A DNA stretch of 37,946 bases, taken from IMG/VR virus record IMGVR_UViG_3300009163_000006, positions 1 through 37,946 of that record; one strand, 5' to 3'. The notes under the pieces were generated by a model. That model saw nothing but the letters and a program-made list of their open reading frames with translations. It was not told where the DNA came from and did no database searches. The position numbers were made by a program, and so were the translations under genes. The stretch is from a virus. Each line of letters starts with the position of its first letter. Position 1 is the stretch's first letter. Positions 24,928 through 30,254 of the stretch are shown in pieces.

Positions 24928-25366
24928 ATCCCAAACCCTCCAAAATCGTCCCCTGCGTGATCAGGGACCAGGAGATCGAATGGCCGGCCGGGAGCGGGTC
25001 CCATGAGCGGGTTTGAGGACGGACCGGTGCGACAACGACTGGCACGATCGCAGCGGTCCGGACTTTGGTGAGCGTTTCGATGCGCCGCCTGCAAATACCA
25101 GTCGTCCGGCAGATCGACGTCACAGTTTCGCCTGATGCGGCCCGCGCCTGGATTGAGGCGATCCGCTCAGGAGACAGGATGGCGCGCGGCTGGTTCAGCT
25201 GCACTCCGGCCTGGCGCCGCATGGTCAGCATTTTTGTTTTGACGCCCTCCAGCGTGCGGCCGGTCTTGTCGGCGAGGGCTCGCACCACTTTGGCGGGGAG
25301 CGGGATCGAGATGTAAGGCGTGAGGACGGCTACGTCGGCGGGGAGCCATTTTGCGTGGTTGGTCAT
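24914..25366 (-). CDS. HTH DNA-binding protein, paralog 2
   Basis: 150 aa. It shares with 24418-24927 the first HTH (ALADKTGRTLEGVKTKMLTM), a central HTH (SGETVTSICRTTGICRRRIE), the linker RRQAGVQLNQPRAILSPERI, and the C-terminal motif WDPLPAGHSISWSLITQGT. The start is the ATG at 25366, overlapping the upstream stop by ATGA; the stop lies inside the start of paralog 1 (14-base overlap). Identity between the two is modest outside the motifs, so the duplication is old or the copies have specialised. A DNA-binding role is well supported; the target is unknown. Confidence 0.75.
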   Translation of the reverse strand: MTNHAKWLPADVAVLTPYISIPLPAKVVRALADKTGRTLEGVKTKMLTMRRQAGVQLNQPRAILSPERIASIQARAASGETVTSICRTTGICRRRIETLTKVRTAAIVPVVVAPVRPQTRSWDPLPAGHSISWSLITQGTILEGLGYAVC

Positions 25367-25539
25367 TTGGAGACATCACCAAATGTCCGGGCGCCATAAC
25401 CGGACATCGGAGGGATATATCGTAGATATATACCCCCCGATTGATGTCCGGCTTGTCCGGGTGCCTGAGTCCGGGTCTGTCCGGGTCTGTCCGGGTTAAT
25501 GTCCGGGTTAATGTCCGGGTTAATGTCCGGGGTTTTCAT
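25363..25539 (-). CDS. Small low-complexity protein with DINP repeats
   Basis: 58 aa from the ATG at 25539, with GAGGGG about 8 bases upstream. It opens MKTPDINPDINPDINPDRP and goes on GQTRTQAPGQAGHQS, ending GYGARTFGDVSK. The stop overlaps the start of the HTH gene (ATGA). The repeats are made by 12-bp copies of GTCCGGGTTAAT read in antisense. Translation signals support a real gene, but the protein could also be a by-product of selection on the DNA repeats, which form a cluster that looks like an origin of replication. I do not recognise a domain. Confidence 0.5.
   Translation of the reverse strand: MKTPDINPDINPDINPDRPGQTRTQAPGQAGHQSGGIYLRYIPPMSGYGARTFGDVSK
25383..25531. repeat. GTCCGG repeat cluster, possible replication origin
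   Basis: The motif GTCCGG occurs about ten times in 150 bases. The best copies are GTCCGGGTCT at 25469 and 25479 (10-bp period), GTCCGGGTTAAT at 25489, 25501 and 25513 (12-bp period), and GTCCGGGG at 25525. An inverted pair ATGTCCGG-N9-CCGGACAT occupies 25383-25407, and an A/T-rich dyad ATATATC-gta-GATATAT occupies 25415-25431. Repeats plus an A/T-rich segment next to a RepA-like ATPase gene look like an origin, although most of the cluster is inside a small ORF. Confidence 0.5.
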
Positions 25540-25540
25540 A

Positions 25541-26674
25541 TCAATTCCCCTCTTTTTTATTGCGGTAAATGATCCAAACTCGGTCATTCGACATACCGAC
25601 ACGGTGCGCGTTAATGAGGTCCGTAGATGCCCGAACGAACGCCTTTCGTTTCGTTTCCTGCGCCGATCCGGGCATGGCTTTTTCGTAGAAAGCCGTCCTC
25701 CACCAGGATGAATGAACGGAAACGCACCCAGACGGCAGGCCATGGACCCCCGTTTCGCCATGTTCCGCGATAATGGTGGTGAGCACTTCGAGAGCGCGCT
25801 GGGCATGCCCTGAGAGCGCCTTGTGGCGTGTTGTGGTCTCGGAACTGACCTCTTCATGCTTCACTGAGCACGTCGTCACCGCCTCGCCATGGCGGTTGAG
25901 CCCAATTTCGCAAACATCGAGACTGAATGCGAAAGCGTCTCCTTTCTTCATTTCCCGTTGTTTTACTATGGTCGCAACGCGCGTTTCACCGTCCTCTCCT
26001 ACTGTTACCTCAATTTCCGTATCGATTGCTGCTCGCAACGAAGAATGGCCGCGCGCGCCCTTGGCTGCGTCTTTGCCGCTGTGATGAATAAATTTTACGG
26101 CAGACTTCGTCGCATTACGGATGCGATCCATGTTTCCGACCAGCGCGCCCATATCCTCTGGGGCGTTCTCATTGCCGCCTGCCATGGCGCGCGCCAGGGT
26201 GTCGATCACAACTAGCTTTACGGGAATGCCCATGCGTTTGGCGGCGCGATGAATGGCGTCGATCAGATTTTCGGTGTCGGCATTGGGGTCTAATAGATTG
26301 ATAGACGCCGGGATCGCGGCAAAATAGACGGGGCCTGTAAGTGTATCGTGCTGAGCTTTCCATGCGGCGACTCGGTTTCGGAAGCCATGACCACCCTCAA
26401 GAACGCAGTAGATAACGCCGCCCTGCTCGACGCGGCGACCATTCCACGGTATGCCGGCAGCGATGCAAAGAGCAAGATCAGTCACCCAGAACGTCTTTCC
26501 GCTGTTGCTCTCGCCGTAAACCACGATCGACGATTGTTCGACCAGAACGCCCTGGACGAAATCACGAGCATCTAGCGATATGTGAATGTCATCAAAGTAT
26601 TCGAGTGGTAACGGCGGCGTATCACCGCCAGTCGCCCACCCATCAAGACCGGCACCGGGTCGTTGATAATTCAT
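25541..26674 (-). CDS. RepA-like AAA ATPase (RecA-fold, replication)
   Basis: 377 aa from the ATG at 26674, which overlaps the upstream stop by ATGA; an ATG at 26686 is also in frame. It is a RecA-fold ATPase of the AAA_25/RepA type. Walker A is GESNSGKT at residues 54-61, then an EGGHGFRNRVAAWK segment, Walker B LVVIDTLARAMAGGNEN, a sensor-like KFIHHSGKD, and the arginine-finger-like RGHSSLRAAIDTEIEV. Such proteins act as hexameric replicative helicases or loaders in plasmids and phages. The C-terminal 100 residues look like a winged-helix DNA-binding part (TKRKAFVRASTDLINAHRVG). It is followed by the GTCCGG cluster, in keeping with a replication role. Confidence 0.85.
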   Translation of the reverse strand: MNYQRPGAGLDGWATGGDTPPLPLEYFDDIHISLDARDFVQGVLVEQSSIVVYGESNSGKTFWVTDLALCIAAGIPWNGRRVEQGGVIYCVLEGGHGFRNRVAAWKAQHDTLTGPVYFAAIPASINLLDPNADTENLIDAIHRAAKRMGIPVKLVVIDTLARAMAGGNENAPEDMGALVGNMDRIRNATKSAVKFIHHSGKDAAKGARGHSSLRAAIDTEIEVTVGEDGETRVATIVKQREMKKGDAFAFSLDVCEIGLNRHGEAVTTCSVKHEEVSSETTTRHKALSGHAQRALEVLTTIIAEHGETGVHGLPSGCVSVHSSWWRTAFYEKAMPGSAQETKRKAFVRASTDLINAHRVGMSNDRVWIIYRNKKEGN

Positions 26675-27099
26675 TTTGAAGCCCATTTTGCCCGCCACGC
26701 GCCAATGCTGAGGGCTTCCGCGCACATTTCTACCGTCGCCGGGGGTGTCATATTTTTAGCCAGCGCCACCATGCGCTGTTTGATTTCCAGCAGAGGAGCC
26801 CGGGCTCGGTGCCCCTCCTCGGCCAGACTTGCCAGTGCCCTCTCCTGCGCCATCTGAGCGCGACGTCGGGCCAGAAGGATGCCACTGGCGTGCTCCCGCA
26901 TGTCCCACACCAAGCGTGTTTGCAGCCCTCGCCGGTCAACCGTGGGCAGCGCGGTGACACCTTCTTCGATCACGAACCCAAGCGTCAGTTGCGCGTCCTC
27001 GTCGGTGAGATGCTCGTCCGCCACCAACTCACCCAGTCGGCGAGCCGTGGCGCGATGCTTCTTGAGGCGGTGATCGTCGAAGATGTATGGGGTGCTCAT
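26671..27099 (-). CDS. Hypothetical protein
   Basis: 142 aa, coupled at both ends (ATGA with the gene upstream, ATGA with the ATPase downstream). It is helical and charged throughout: HRLKKHRATARRLGELVADE, then RAQMAQERALASLAEEGHRA, ending LSIGAWRAKWASK. No domain recognised. The pattern of alternating acidic and basic helices is seen in small phage proteins that bind replication factors. Its position directly before the RepA-like ATPase allows a role as its loader or partner, but there is no sequence evidence for this. Confidence 0.65.
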   Translation of the reverse strand: MSTPYIFDDHRLKKHRATARRLGELVADEHLTDEDAQLTLGFVIEEGVTALPTVDRRGLQTRLVWDMREHASGILLARRRAQMAQERALASLAEEGHRARAPLLEIKQRMVALAKNMTPPATVEMCAEALSIGAWRAKWASK

Positions 27100-27473
27100 G
27101 GCGTGCCGCGCGAGCGCCGGACTTTTTCGTAAATCCGGTTCAGAACCGCGATTTGCTTTTCTGATGGTTCACGATCCCGACCTGTCATATCGTCGCAGAA
27201 TTTAAACTCCCATTGCGTAAGGAGTTCGGTGTCGGACAAACAAAACCACGCCTTCCTCTGCCAATCCTGCCCCGACTCTTGTCGTGGTGCTTCCTTTTCT
27301 GGGCGAGACAGCGCAGGAATGATCACTTGTTCCCACGTCAGGCGGTGACGCTTTACCAACTCGTCGGCCTTCTTTGCAGCCGCTGCGCGTTCGCCATCAA
27401 AATTGCTGCCAAGCATTCCGAGTATGTGGACGAGGCGTTTTAAATCAGCGGGCGGGATCATGGTTGTGCTCAT
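27096..27473 (-). CDS. Hypothetical protein, DUF2786-like N-terminus
   Basis: 125 aa using the ATG at 27473 (ATGA overlap with the upstream stop). A start at 27482 is possible but breaks the coupling. The first 50 residues, LKRLVHILGMLGSNFDGERA, then AAKKADELVKRHRLTWEQVI, follow the pattern of DUF2786-type phage proteins, where 'l.kil.ml.s.f.gEaa.Aa.ka..l....gltw..v' is common. The C-terminal part (DWQRKAWFCLSDTELLTQWE, then REPSEKQIAVLNRIYEKVRR) is a recurrent tail in phage proteins that ends with the same 'LS.kQ...L..I..kv' signature. The function is unknown. It belongs to the pre-replication block. Confidence 0.7.
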   Translation of the reverse strand: MSTTMIPPADLKRLVHILGMLGSNFDGERAAAAKKADELVKRHRLTWEQVIIPALSRPEKEAPRQESGQDWQRKAWFCLSDTELLTQWEFKFCDDMTGRDREPSEKQIAVLNRIYEKVRRSRGTP

Positions 27474-27691
27474 CCCGCCCAAACCTTCCGACCCATCTGC
27501 TCAATCACTGAATCCCACACCGGATCAGACGGCGCGCAAATCTCAGCCCGCAGCACCCCATCCGCGCCCTTGTGCCAGCCGCGCACGTGCCAGCCAGCCG
27601 CGCCGACGTGCATCGTCCCGGCGTATGATCCGTCGTCCTGCTTGGCGACAGACAGGGTAAAGTTGATCCACTGACCGTCGGGCGGGTTCAT
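27470..27691 (-). CDS. Hypothetical small protein
   Basis: 73 aa beginning MNPPDGQWINFTLSVAKQDD, then GSYAGTMHVGAAGWHVRGWH. It is a single compact beta-rich unit with an aromatic core (five Trp in 73 residues). The 'kqDdGsy.GtI...' strand loosely recalls DUF736-type proteins, but the rest does not fit, so I leave it unassigned. It overlaps the VRR-NUC gene upstream by ATGA (27688-27691) and the next gene by ATGA. Conserved coupling supports a real gene. Confidence 0.6.
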   Translation of the reverse strand: MNPPDGQWINFTLSVAKQDDGSYAGTMHVGAAGWHVRGWHKGADGVLRAEICAPSDPVWDSVIEQMGRKVWAG

Positions 27692-28206
27692 CCGAACACC
27701 CCACGCGCCCGAGCCCGAGCCATCACCGCCAGTTTCGCCGGCTCAGCTTTCGCCTTCTGTGGCGCAGCTGGGCGGCGTGACTTTTTGACCGGCTCAGCCG
27801 TGGCCAGTTCGCGGTCGTATCCGCTGGCGACGTGCGGCGCCGTAAGGGAAAGCGGCACACCGTGTTGGTGCAGAACGGTCGCCAGACCCTCGACGGAGCG
27901 GACGACAGACCACTGAAACCCGTTGGCGATCATGGCGCGGCCAAAATCTTCCTGAGCAGCGGATGCCGTGTTCGTGCCGGCCTTGAGTTCGACGCCGATG
28001 AACCGACCGCGATACCAGATCATGATGTCGCTGAGCCCCGTCTTGACGCCCTGGGCCTTGAGCCGCTGCCACTCGCGAGCCCGCTGTGCAGGCGTGCCAG
28101 AGTGGGCGCGACCGTGTTCGATGGCGGTAAAAGTGCCCGGCGACGGCAGGAATTGATCCAACCACATGCGGCAGCGAGCCCGGAGACGTGCCTCAGGTTG
28201 CGCCAT
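27688..28206 (-). CDS. VRR-NUC domain nuclease
   Basis: 172 aa from the ATG at 28206, overlapping the end of the gene upstream by 14 bases; the in-frame region up to 28341 lies inside that gene. It has the VRR-NUC fold of the restriction-endonuclease superfamily: AIEHGRAHSG, then KTGLSDIMIWYRGRFIGVEL, where the Asp, and further on ELKAGTNTAS with Glu and Lys, form the catalytic D-ExK, followed by QEDFGRAMIANGFQWSVVRS. Phage VRR-NUC proteins resolve branched DNA during replication and recombination. The C-terminal 40 residues are basic and Ala-rich (RRPAAPQKAKAEPAKLAVMA). It lies in the replication block, away from the plus-strand recombination genes. Confidence 0.85.
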   Translation of the reverse strand: MAQPEARLRARCRMWLDQFLPSPGTFTAIEHGRAHSGTPAQRAREWQRLKAQGVKTGLSDIMIWYRGRFIGVELKAGTNTASAAQEDFGRAMIANGFQWSVVRSVEGLATVLHQHGVPLSLTAPHVASGYDRELATAEPVKKSRRPAAPQKAKAEPAKLAVMARARARGVFG

Positions 28207-28534
28207 CACCCGCCCCAAAAAGCCCTCGGCCGTCGCGTGGTTCGTTAGGCACCGCTCCGGCCGAGGTAAGGTTGGCGTCCTGGCCGTCAGGAAAGGAGCA
28301 ACGGGCAGGAGCGGCACCACACAGCGCGGGATGCAGCGCATCGGGCCGGAGCCCGATCTGGGAAATCAACACCTCTAGATACTGCGCCAGGTCCATCGCC
28401 TCTTCCTGCGCGTGGATCAGCCACTGAAGCTGCGACAAATCGGTCCGATCCAAGCCGACGCCGTATTTCCGCCGGCCAAACTGACTGCGGGCCTCCATTT
28501 TTGCGGTGACGGCTGCGACGATTGGGTCCGTCAC
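28193..28534 (-). CDS. MazG-like nucleotide pyrophosphohydrolase-like protein
   Basis: 113 aa. Residues 15-55, FGRRKYGVGLDRTDLSQLQW, then LIHAQEEAMDLAQYLEVLI, match a group of short phage proteins related to dATP/dGTP pyrophosphohydrolases, with the acidic EE-x-x-D metal-binding motif of the all-alpha NTP-PPase fold. The C-terminal 50 residues (from about 62, GLRPDALHPALCGAAPARCS) are Ala/Gly-rich with no pattern and may be a divergent tail. If active, it would remove unwanted nucleotides or the alarmone of host defence from the pool. The gene overlaps both neighbours (28531-28534 ATGA; 14 bases into the nuclease gene). Confidence 0.65.
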   Translation of the reverse strand: MTDPIVAAVTAKMEARSQFGRRKYGVGLDRTDLSQLQWLIHAQEEAMDLAQYLEVLISQIGLRPDALHPALCGAAPARCSFPDGQDANLTSAGAVPNEPRDGRGLFGAGDGAT

Positions 28535-28890
28535 TTGACGTTCCGCAGCCGCGTGACCGTCACCGGCGCGACATGCGCCTCGGGCGTCAGAGCCAGCCGC
28601 CGCTGCCGCACCTGCTCAGCCCGCGCGATCAATCGAGCCGCCTCACGATCCAGGTGAGTGACAAACCCGGCGCGAATTCTATCCGCCTCGGCGCGGCAGA
28701 CGCTGAACACCTCGCCATACACGTATGCCCGGACCCGCCGCTCAGTGAGGCCCAGGTCGCGTGACGCCTCCGACTGAGCGTGCTCGTTCTTCAGTCCGGT
28801 CGTGCGGTATGAGGTCACAACCTCGTGGACCAGGTGCGCGACTTCCTCGATTTTCTCGCTCGGGATGGACACTTTTCTCCGCGACGTCAT
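28531..28890 (-). CDS. Helical regulator-like protein, unassigned
   Basis: 119 aa from the ATG at 28890, which overlaps the stop of the small ORF upstream (ATGA). The frame upstream to 29058 runs through other genes and is dismissed. It begins MTSRRKVSIPSEKIEEVAHL, then VHEVVTSYRTTGLKNEHAQS, a helical charged protein; EASRDLGLTERRVRAYVYGE looks like a helix-turn-helix with a Gly at the turn. The C-terminus (HLDREAARLIARAEQVRQRR) is a basic amphipathic helix. A DNA-binding regulatory role in the early minus-strand operon is likely but not shown. Confidence 0.6.
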   Translation of the reverse strand: MTSRRKVSIPSEKIEEVAHLVHEVVTSYRTTGLKNEHAQSEASRDLGLTERRVRAYVYGEVFSVCRAEADRIRAGFVTHLDREAARLIARAEQVRQRRLALTPEAHVAPVTVTRLRNVK

Positions 28891-29096
28891 GAAATCACCG
28901 TGCGAGGATTGATCGATATCAAAAGCAGGAAAATCATGATCCGAATTAAATGTCGGGCGAGCGCGGGCGAAACCGCAGCCCCCGCCCGACAACACAGCGC
29001 CAGGGCTGCAAATCGATCCACGATACTGTGGGCGATTACTGGCGCCGATGCCCTGCACGCTCCGGGGTTCGAGAAATTCGTTGCAGGGAATTGCAT
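28887..29096 (-). CDS. Small ORF coupled on both sides, possible membrane protein
   Basis: 69 aa from the ATG at 29096, which shares a base with the cro-like stop (TAATG), and its stop overlaps the start of the next gene (ATGA). The product has a Cys-containing hydrophobic stretch (DRFAALALCCRAGAAVSPAL) and a C-terminal hydrophobic segment (HLIRIMIFLLLISINP) that could cross the membrane once. Coupling at both ends is the main argument that it is translated. There is no clear Shine-Dalgarno, and no family is recognised, so this could be an accidental open frame. Confidence 0.4.
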   Translation of the reverse strand: MQFPATNFSNPGACRASAPVIAHSIVDRFAALALCCRAGAAVSPALARHLIRIMIFLLLISINPRTVIS

Positions 29097-29296
29097 TACA
29101 CGGCCGACTGCGTGTCAGGCGCGTCCCATAAATCGGGGCGCAATTTGTGAAGGGGAATTCCGGTGACTAGCTCGACCTTGCGCGCGTGGATCGCCGGGAC
29201 GCGGGTCCAGCAGACGACAGATGAATGTTTCAGACCGATAGCCGCCCCTAGCTTTGAGGGGCCTCCAGCAGCGCGGACGATCTCTTTGATTTCCAT
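29096..29296 (-). CDS. Cro-like YdaS-family regulator
   Basis: 66 aa from the ATG at 29296. It begins MEIKEIVRAAGGPSKLGAAI and continues GLKHSSVVCWTRVPAIHARK, the YdaS/Cro-type HTH of the 'putative antitoxin of YdaS' family, in which 'A.r..G....LA..lGv..s.Vs.W..R.VP......ie..tG....elRpD.w' is conserved (here GIPLHKLRPDLWD). The protein would compete with the divergent repressor for shared operators. The start at 29296 is chosen because the predicted promoter (-35 at 29333-29328, -10 near 29310-29305) puts transcription start at about 29297; a start at 29305 would overlap the -10 region. The mRNA may therefore be nearly leaderless. Confidence 0.8.
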   Translation of the reverse strand: MEIKEIVRAAGGPSKLGAAIGLKHSSVVCWTRVPAIHARKVELVTGIPLHKLRPDLWDAPDTQSAV

Positions 29297-29304
29297 AGGG
29301 ACCA

Positions 29305-29333
29305 TTGTTGTCCCACACAACACAAAGCGTCAA
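29305..29333 (-). promoter_or_regulatory. Leftward early promoter with overlapping operator
   Basis: On the minus strand TTGACG (29333-29328), five bases, then TGTTGT-GTGGG-ACAACA (29322-29306), and the -10-like CAACAA (29310-29305) at a 17-base spacing. The operator fills the spacer and -10, so its occupation would block RNA polymerase. The same layout, including the -35 to operator distance of five bases, recurs at the rightward promoter 30029-30057. Confidence 0.7.
29306..29322. promoter_or_regulatory. Operator O1, perfect dyad
   Basis: TGTTGT-CCCAC-ACAACA on the plus strand, a 6-5-6 perfect dyad of 17 bp, the size of a lambda-class operator. The identical half-sites recur at 30040-30056. 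O1 overlaps the leftward promoter and sits directly upstream of the Cro-like gene. Confidence 0.7.
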
Positions 29334-29341
29334 CCGCTAAA

Positions 29342-29358
29342 TGTTCCGCCACACAACC
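29342..29358. promoter_or_regulatory. Operator O2, imperfect dyad
   Basis: TGTTCC-GCCAC-ACAACC, matching 9 of 12 half-site bases of the O1 consensus, at a 36-bp centre-to-centre distance from O1. It lies upstream of the repressor start (29391) and may control the repressor's own transcription or help cooperative binding at O1. Confidence 0.5.
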
Positions 29359-29390
29359 CCCGATTGGATGGGATGTGTCATCAAGCGCGA

Positions 29391-29792
29391 ATGAGCCAGG
29401 GTACAGATCGAGGCCGACGTCTCGCGAAATTACGAAAAGACCGCGGCCTCATCCAGGCTGTAGCGGCTGAGGCGATCGGTATTGATCGGTCGACTTTGGC
29501 CGGGATCGAACGCGGAGCCACGCTGGGCCGACACACCCTGTCCGCCATCGCGCAGTTTTACGGCGTGACGTTAGATTACCTTGAACACGGCGCGGGCGGC
29601 TGCAGCGTCACGGAAACGGGCCAGTTCGTCAAAGACGTCACTGAGCTGTCGCTTCTGAACTTGTGGCGGAAGCTCGGTGAGGACGAGAAGCAAAGCGTTG
29701 CATCTCTTCTTGCCGTCCTTGTGAAAGGTGCGGCCGGGGTGAATTCTCCTACCCACGGCTCAGCGCCTGTTGTGTCGTTGGAGCGCGATTAA
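29391..29792 (+). CDS. CI-like repressor, HTH only
   Basis: 133 aa from the ATG at 29391; an ATG at 29373 is in frame. The much longer open frame upstream overlaps the cro-like gene and operators and is rejected. Residues 5-62 form an XRE-type HTH: RGRRLAKLRKDRGLIQAVAA, then EAIGIDRSTLAGIERGATLG, ending TLDYLEHG. The remaining 60 residues are a helical domain (LSLLNLWRKLGEDEKQSVAS, then LLAVLVKGAAGV) that may dimerise. There is no peptidase S24 domain, so the usual RecA-triggered self-cleavage cannot occur. It is transcribed away from the cro-like gene, the standard arrangement of a lysogeny switch. Confidence 0.8.
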   Translation: MSQGTDRGRRLAKLRKDRGLIQAVAAEAIGIDRSTLAGIERGATLGRHTLSAIAQFYGVTLDYLEHGAGGCSVTETGQFVKDVTELSLLNLWRKLGEDEKQSVASLLAVLVKGAAGVNSPTHGSAPVVSLERD

Positions 29793-29923
29793 ACACCGAC
29801 GATACCCCCGCTTGTTAAACGAAACTGTAAGCTGCTCCGTCGATCGGTCGAGATGCAAAACGCCCGAGGCAGATCGTCACAATTAAACAATTGACAAACG
29901 AAAAGCCCAACCCACATCTTCCG

Positions 29924-29971
29924 CCATCGCCATCGCCATCGCCATCGCCATCGCCATCGCCATCGCCACAG
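29924..29971. repeat. Hexamer array (CCATCG)x8
   Basis: Eight exact tandem copies of CCATCG. The length in multiples of six with no interruption suggests recent slippage. It lies outside coding sequence upstream of the rightward promoter and may change in copy number between phage populations. Confidence 0.9.
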
Positions 29972-30003
29972 CCGCAGACCGCAGCCACGTCCTCAGCGAT
30001 AAT

Positions 30004-30020
30004 TGTTGAGTAGTTCAATA
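30004..30020. promoter_or_regulatory. Operator O4, imperfect dyad
   Basis: TGTTGA-GTAGT-TCAATA, matching 9 of 12 consensus half-site bases; flanking bases extend it to AATTGTTGA/TCAATAATT with one mismatch. Its centre is 36 bp from O3, the same as O2 from O1. Confidence 0.45.
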
Positions 30021-30028
30021 ATTTTTGG

Positions 30029-30057
30029 TTGACCGGAGATGTTGTCCGATACAACAT
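30029..30057 (+). promoter_or_regulatory. Rightward early promoter with overlapping operator O3
   Basis: TTGACC (30029-30034), five bases, then TGTTGT-CCGAT-ACAACA (30040-30056, the operator O3, extending to ATGTTGT/ACAACAT), and CAACAT at 17-base spacing as the -10. Layout is identical to the leftward promoter. It would transcribe the operon from 30083 to the exonuclease and beyond. Confidence 0.7.
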
Positions 30058-30060
30058 ACA

Positions 30061-30077
30061 CCCTCCAAACCGGAGGG
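30061..30077 (+). promoter_or_regulatory. Hairpin that pairs the first Shine-Dalgarno
   Basis: CCCTCC-aaacc-GGAGGG. The GGAGGG arm is the ribosome-binding site of the gene starting at 30083 and is fully paired with CCCTCC in a 6-bp stem. Transcription from 30029-30057 would begin near 30064, so part of the left arm might be missing in that mRNA; whether the hairpin forms depends on the exact start. Confidence 0.55.
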
Positions 30078-30082
30078 CCACC

Positions 30083-30253
30083 ATGGACATCCCCGCCACA
30101 ATCGCAGCCGCCGCGGCCAAAATACGCGAGGCCGTCGCCCTAGTCGCAGCCATCCCCGTGCCCACTGACCCATCCGATCAGCGAGCGCAGCGCGGGTTCA
30201 TCCTCGACGGCGAGTGGCTGATAGAGGCGTATCTCGACGCCTGGAGCGCGTGA
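30083..30253 (+). CDS. First early gene, small hypothetical
   Basis: 56 aa from the ATG at 30083 with a strong GGAGGG 5 bases upstream. It begins MDIPATIAAAAAKIREAVAL and has the motif RGFILDGEWLIEAYLDAWSA at the end. It is largely helical and acidic. No family recognised. As the first gene of the repressor-controlled early operon it is a candidate for a host-takeover or immunity function, but nothing in the sequence proves this. It is followed by a two-base gap and the next small gene. Confidence 0.6.
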   Translation: MDIPATIAAAAAKIREAVALVAAIPVPTDPSDQRAQRGFILDGEWLIEAYLDAWSA

Positions 30254-30254
30254 C

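Larger units (their letters stand above)
29793..30082. other. Intergenic regulatory region before the rightward early operon
   Basis: 290 bases between the repressor and the first early gene, without a convincing gene. In order: a TTGACA at 29891-29896 without a good -10, the (CCATCG)8 array, the operator pair at 30004-30020 and 30040-30056, the rightward promoter 30029-30057 and a hairpin that includes the first Shine-Dalgarno. A minus-strand frame through the array gives a GD-repeat peptide and looks accidental. Confidence 0.7.

Noticed and set aside
29163-29390. Longer repressor start at 29163
   Set aside because: It would read through the cro-like gene and the operators; the HTH starts properly with the ATG at 29391.
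29815-30165. Minus-strand ORF with GD repeats (116 aa)
   Set aside because: Its repeats come only from the (CCATCG)8 array, it overlaps the operators, the early promoter and the first early gene, and no ribosome-binding site precedes it.
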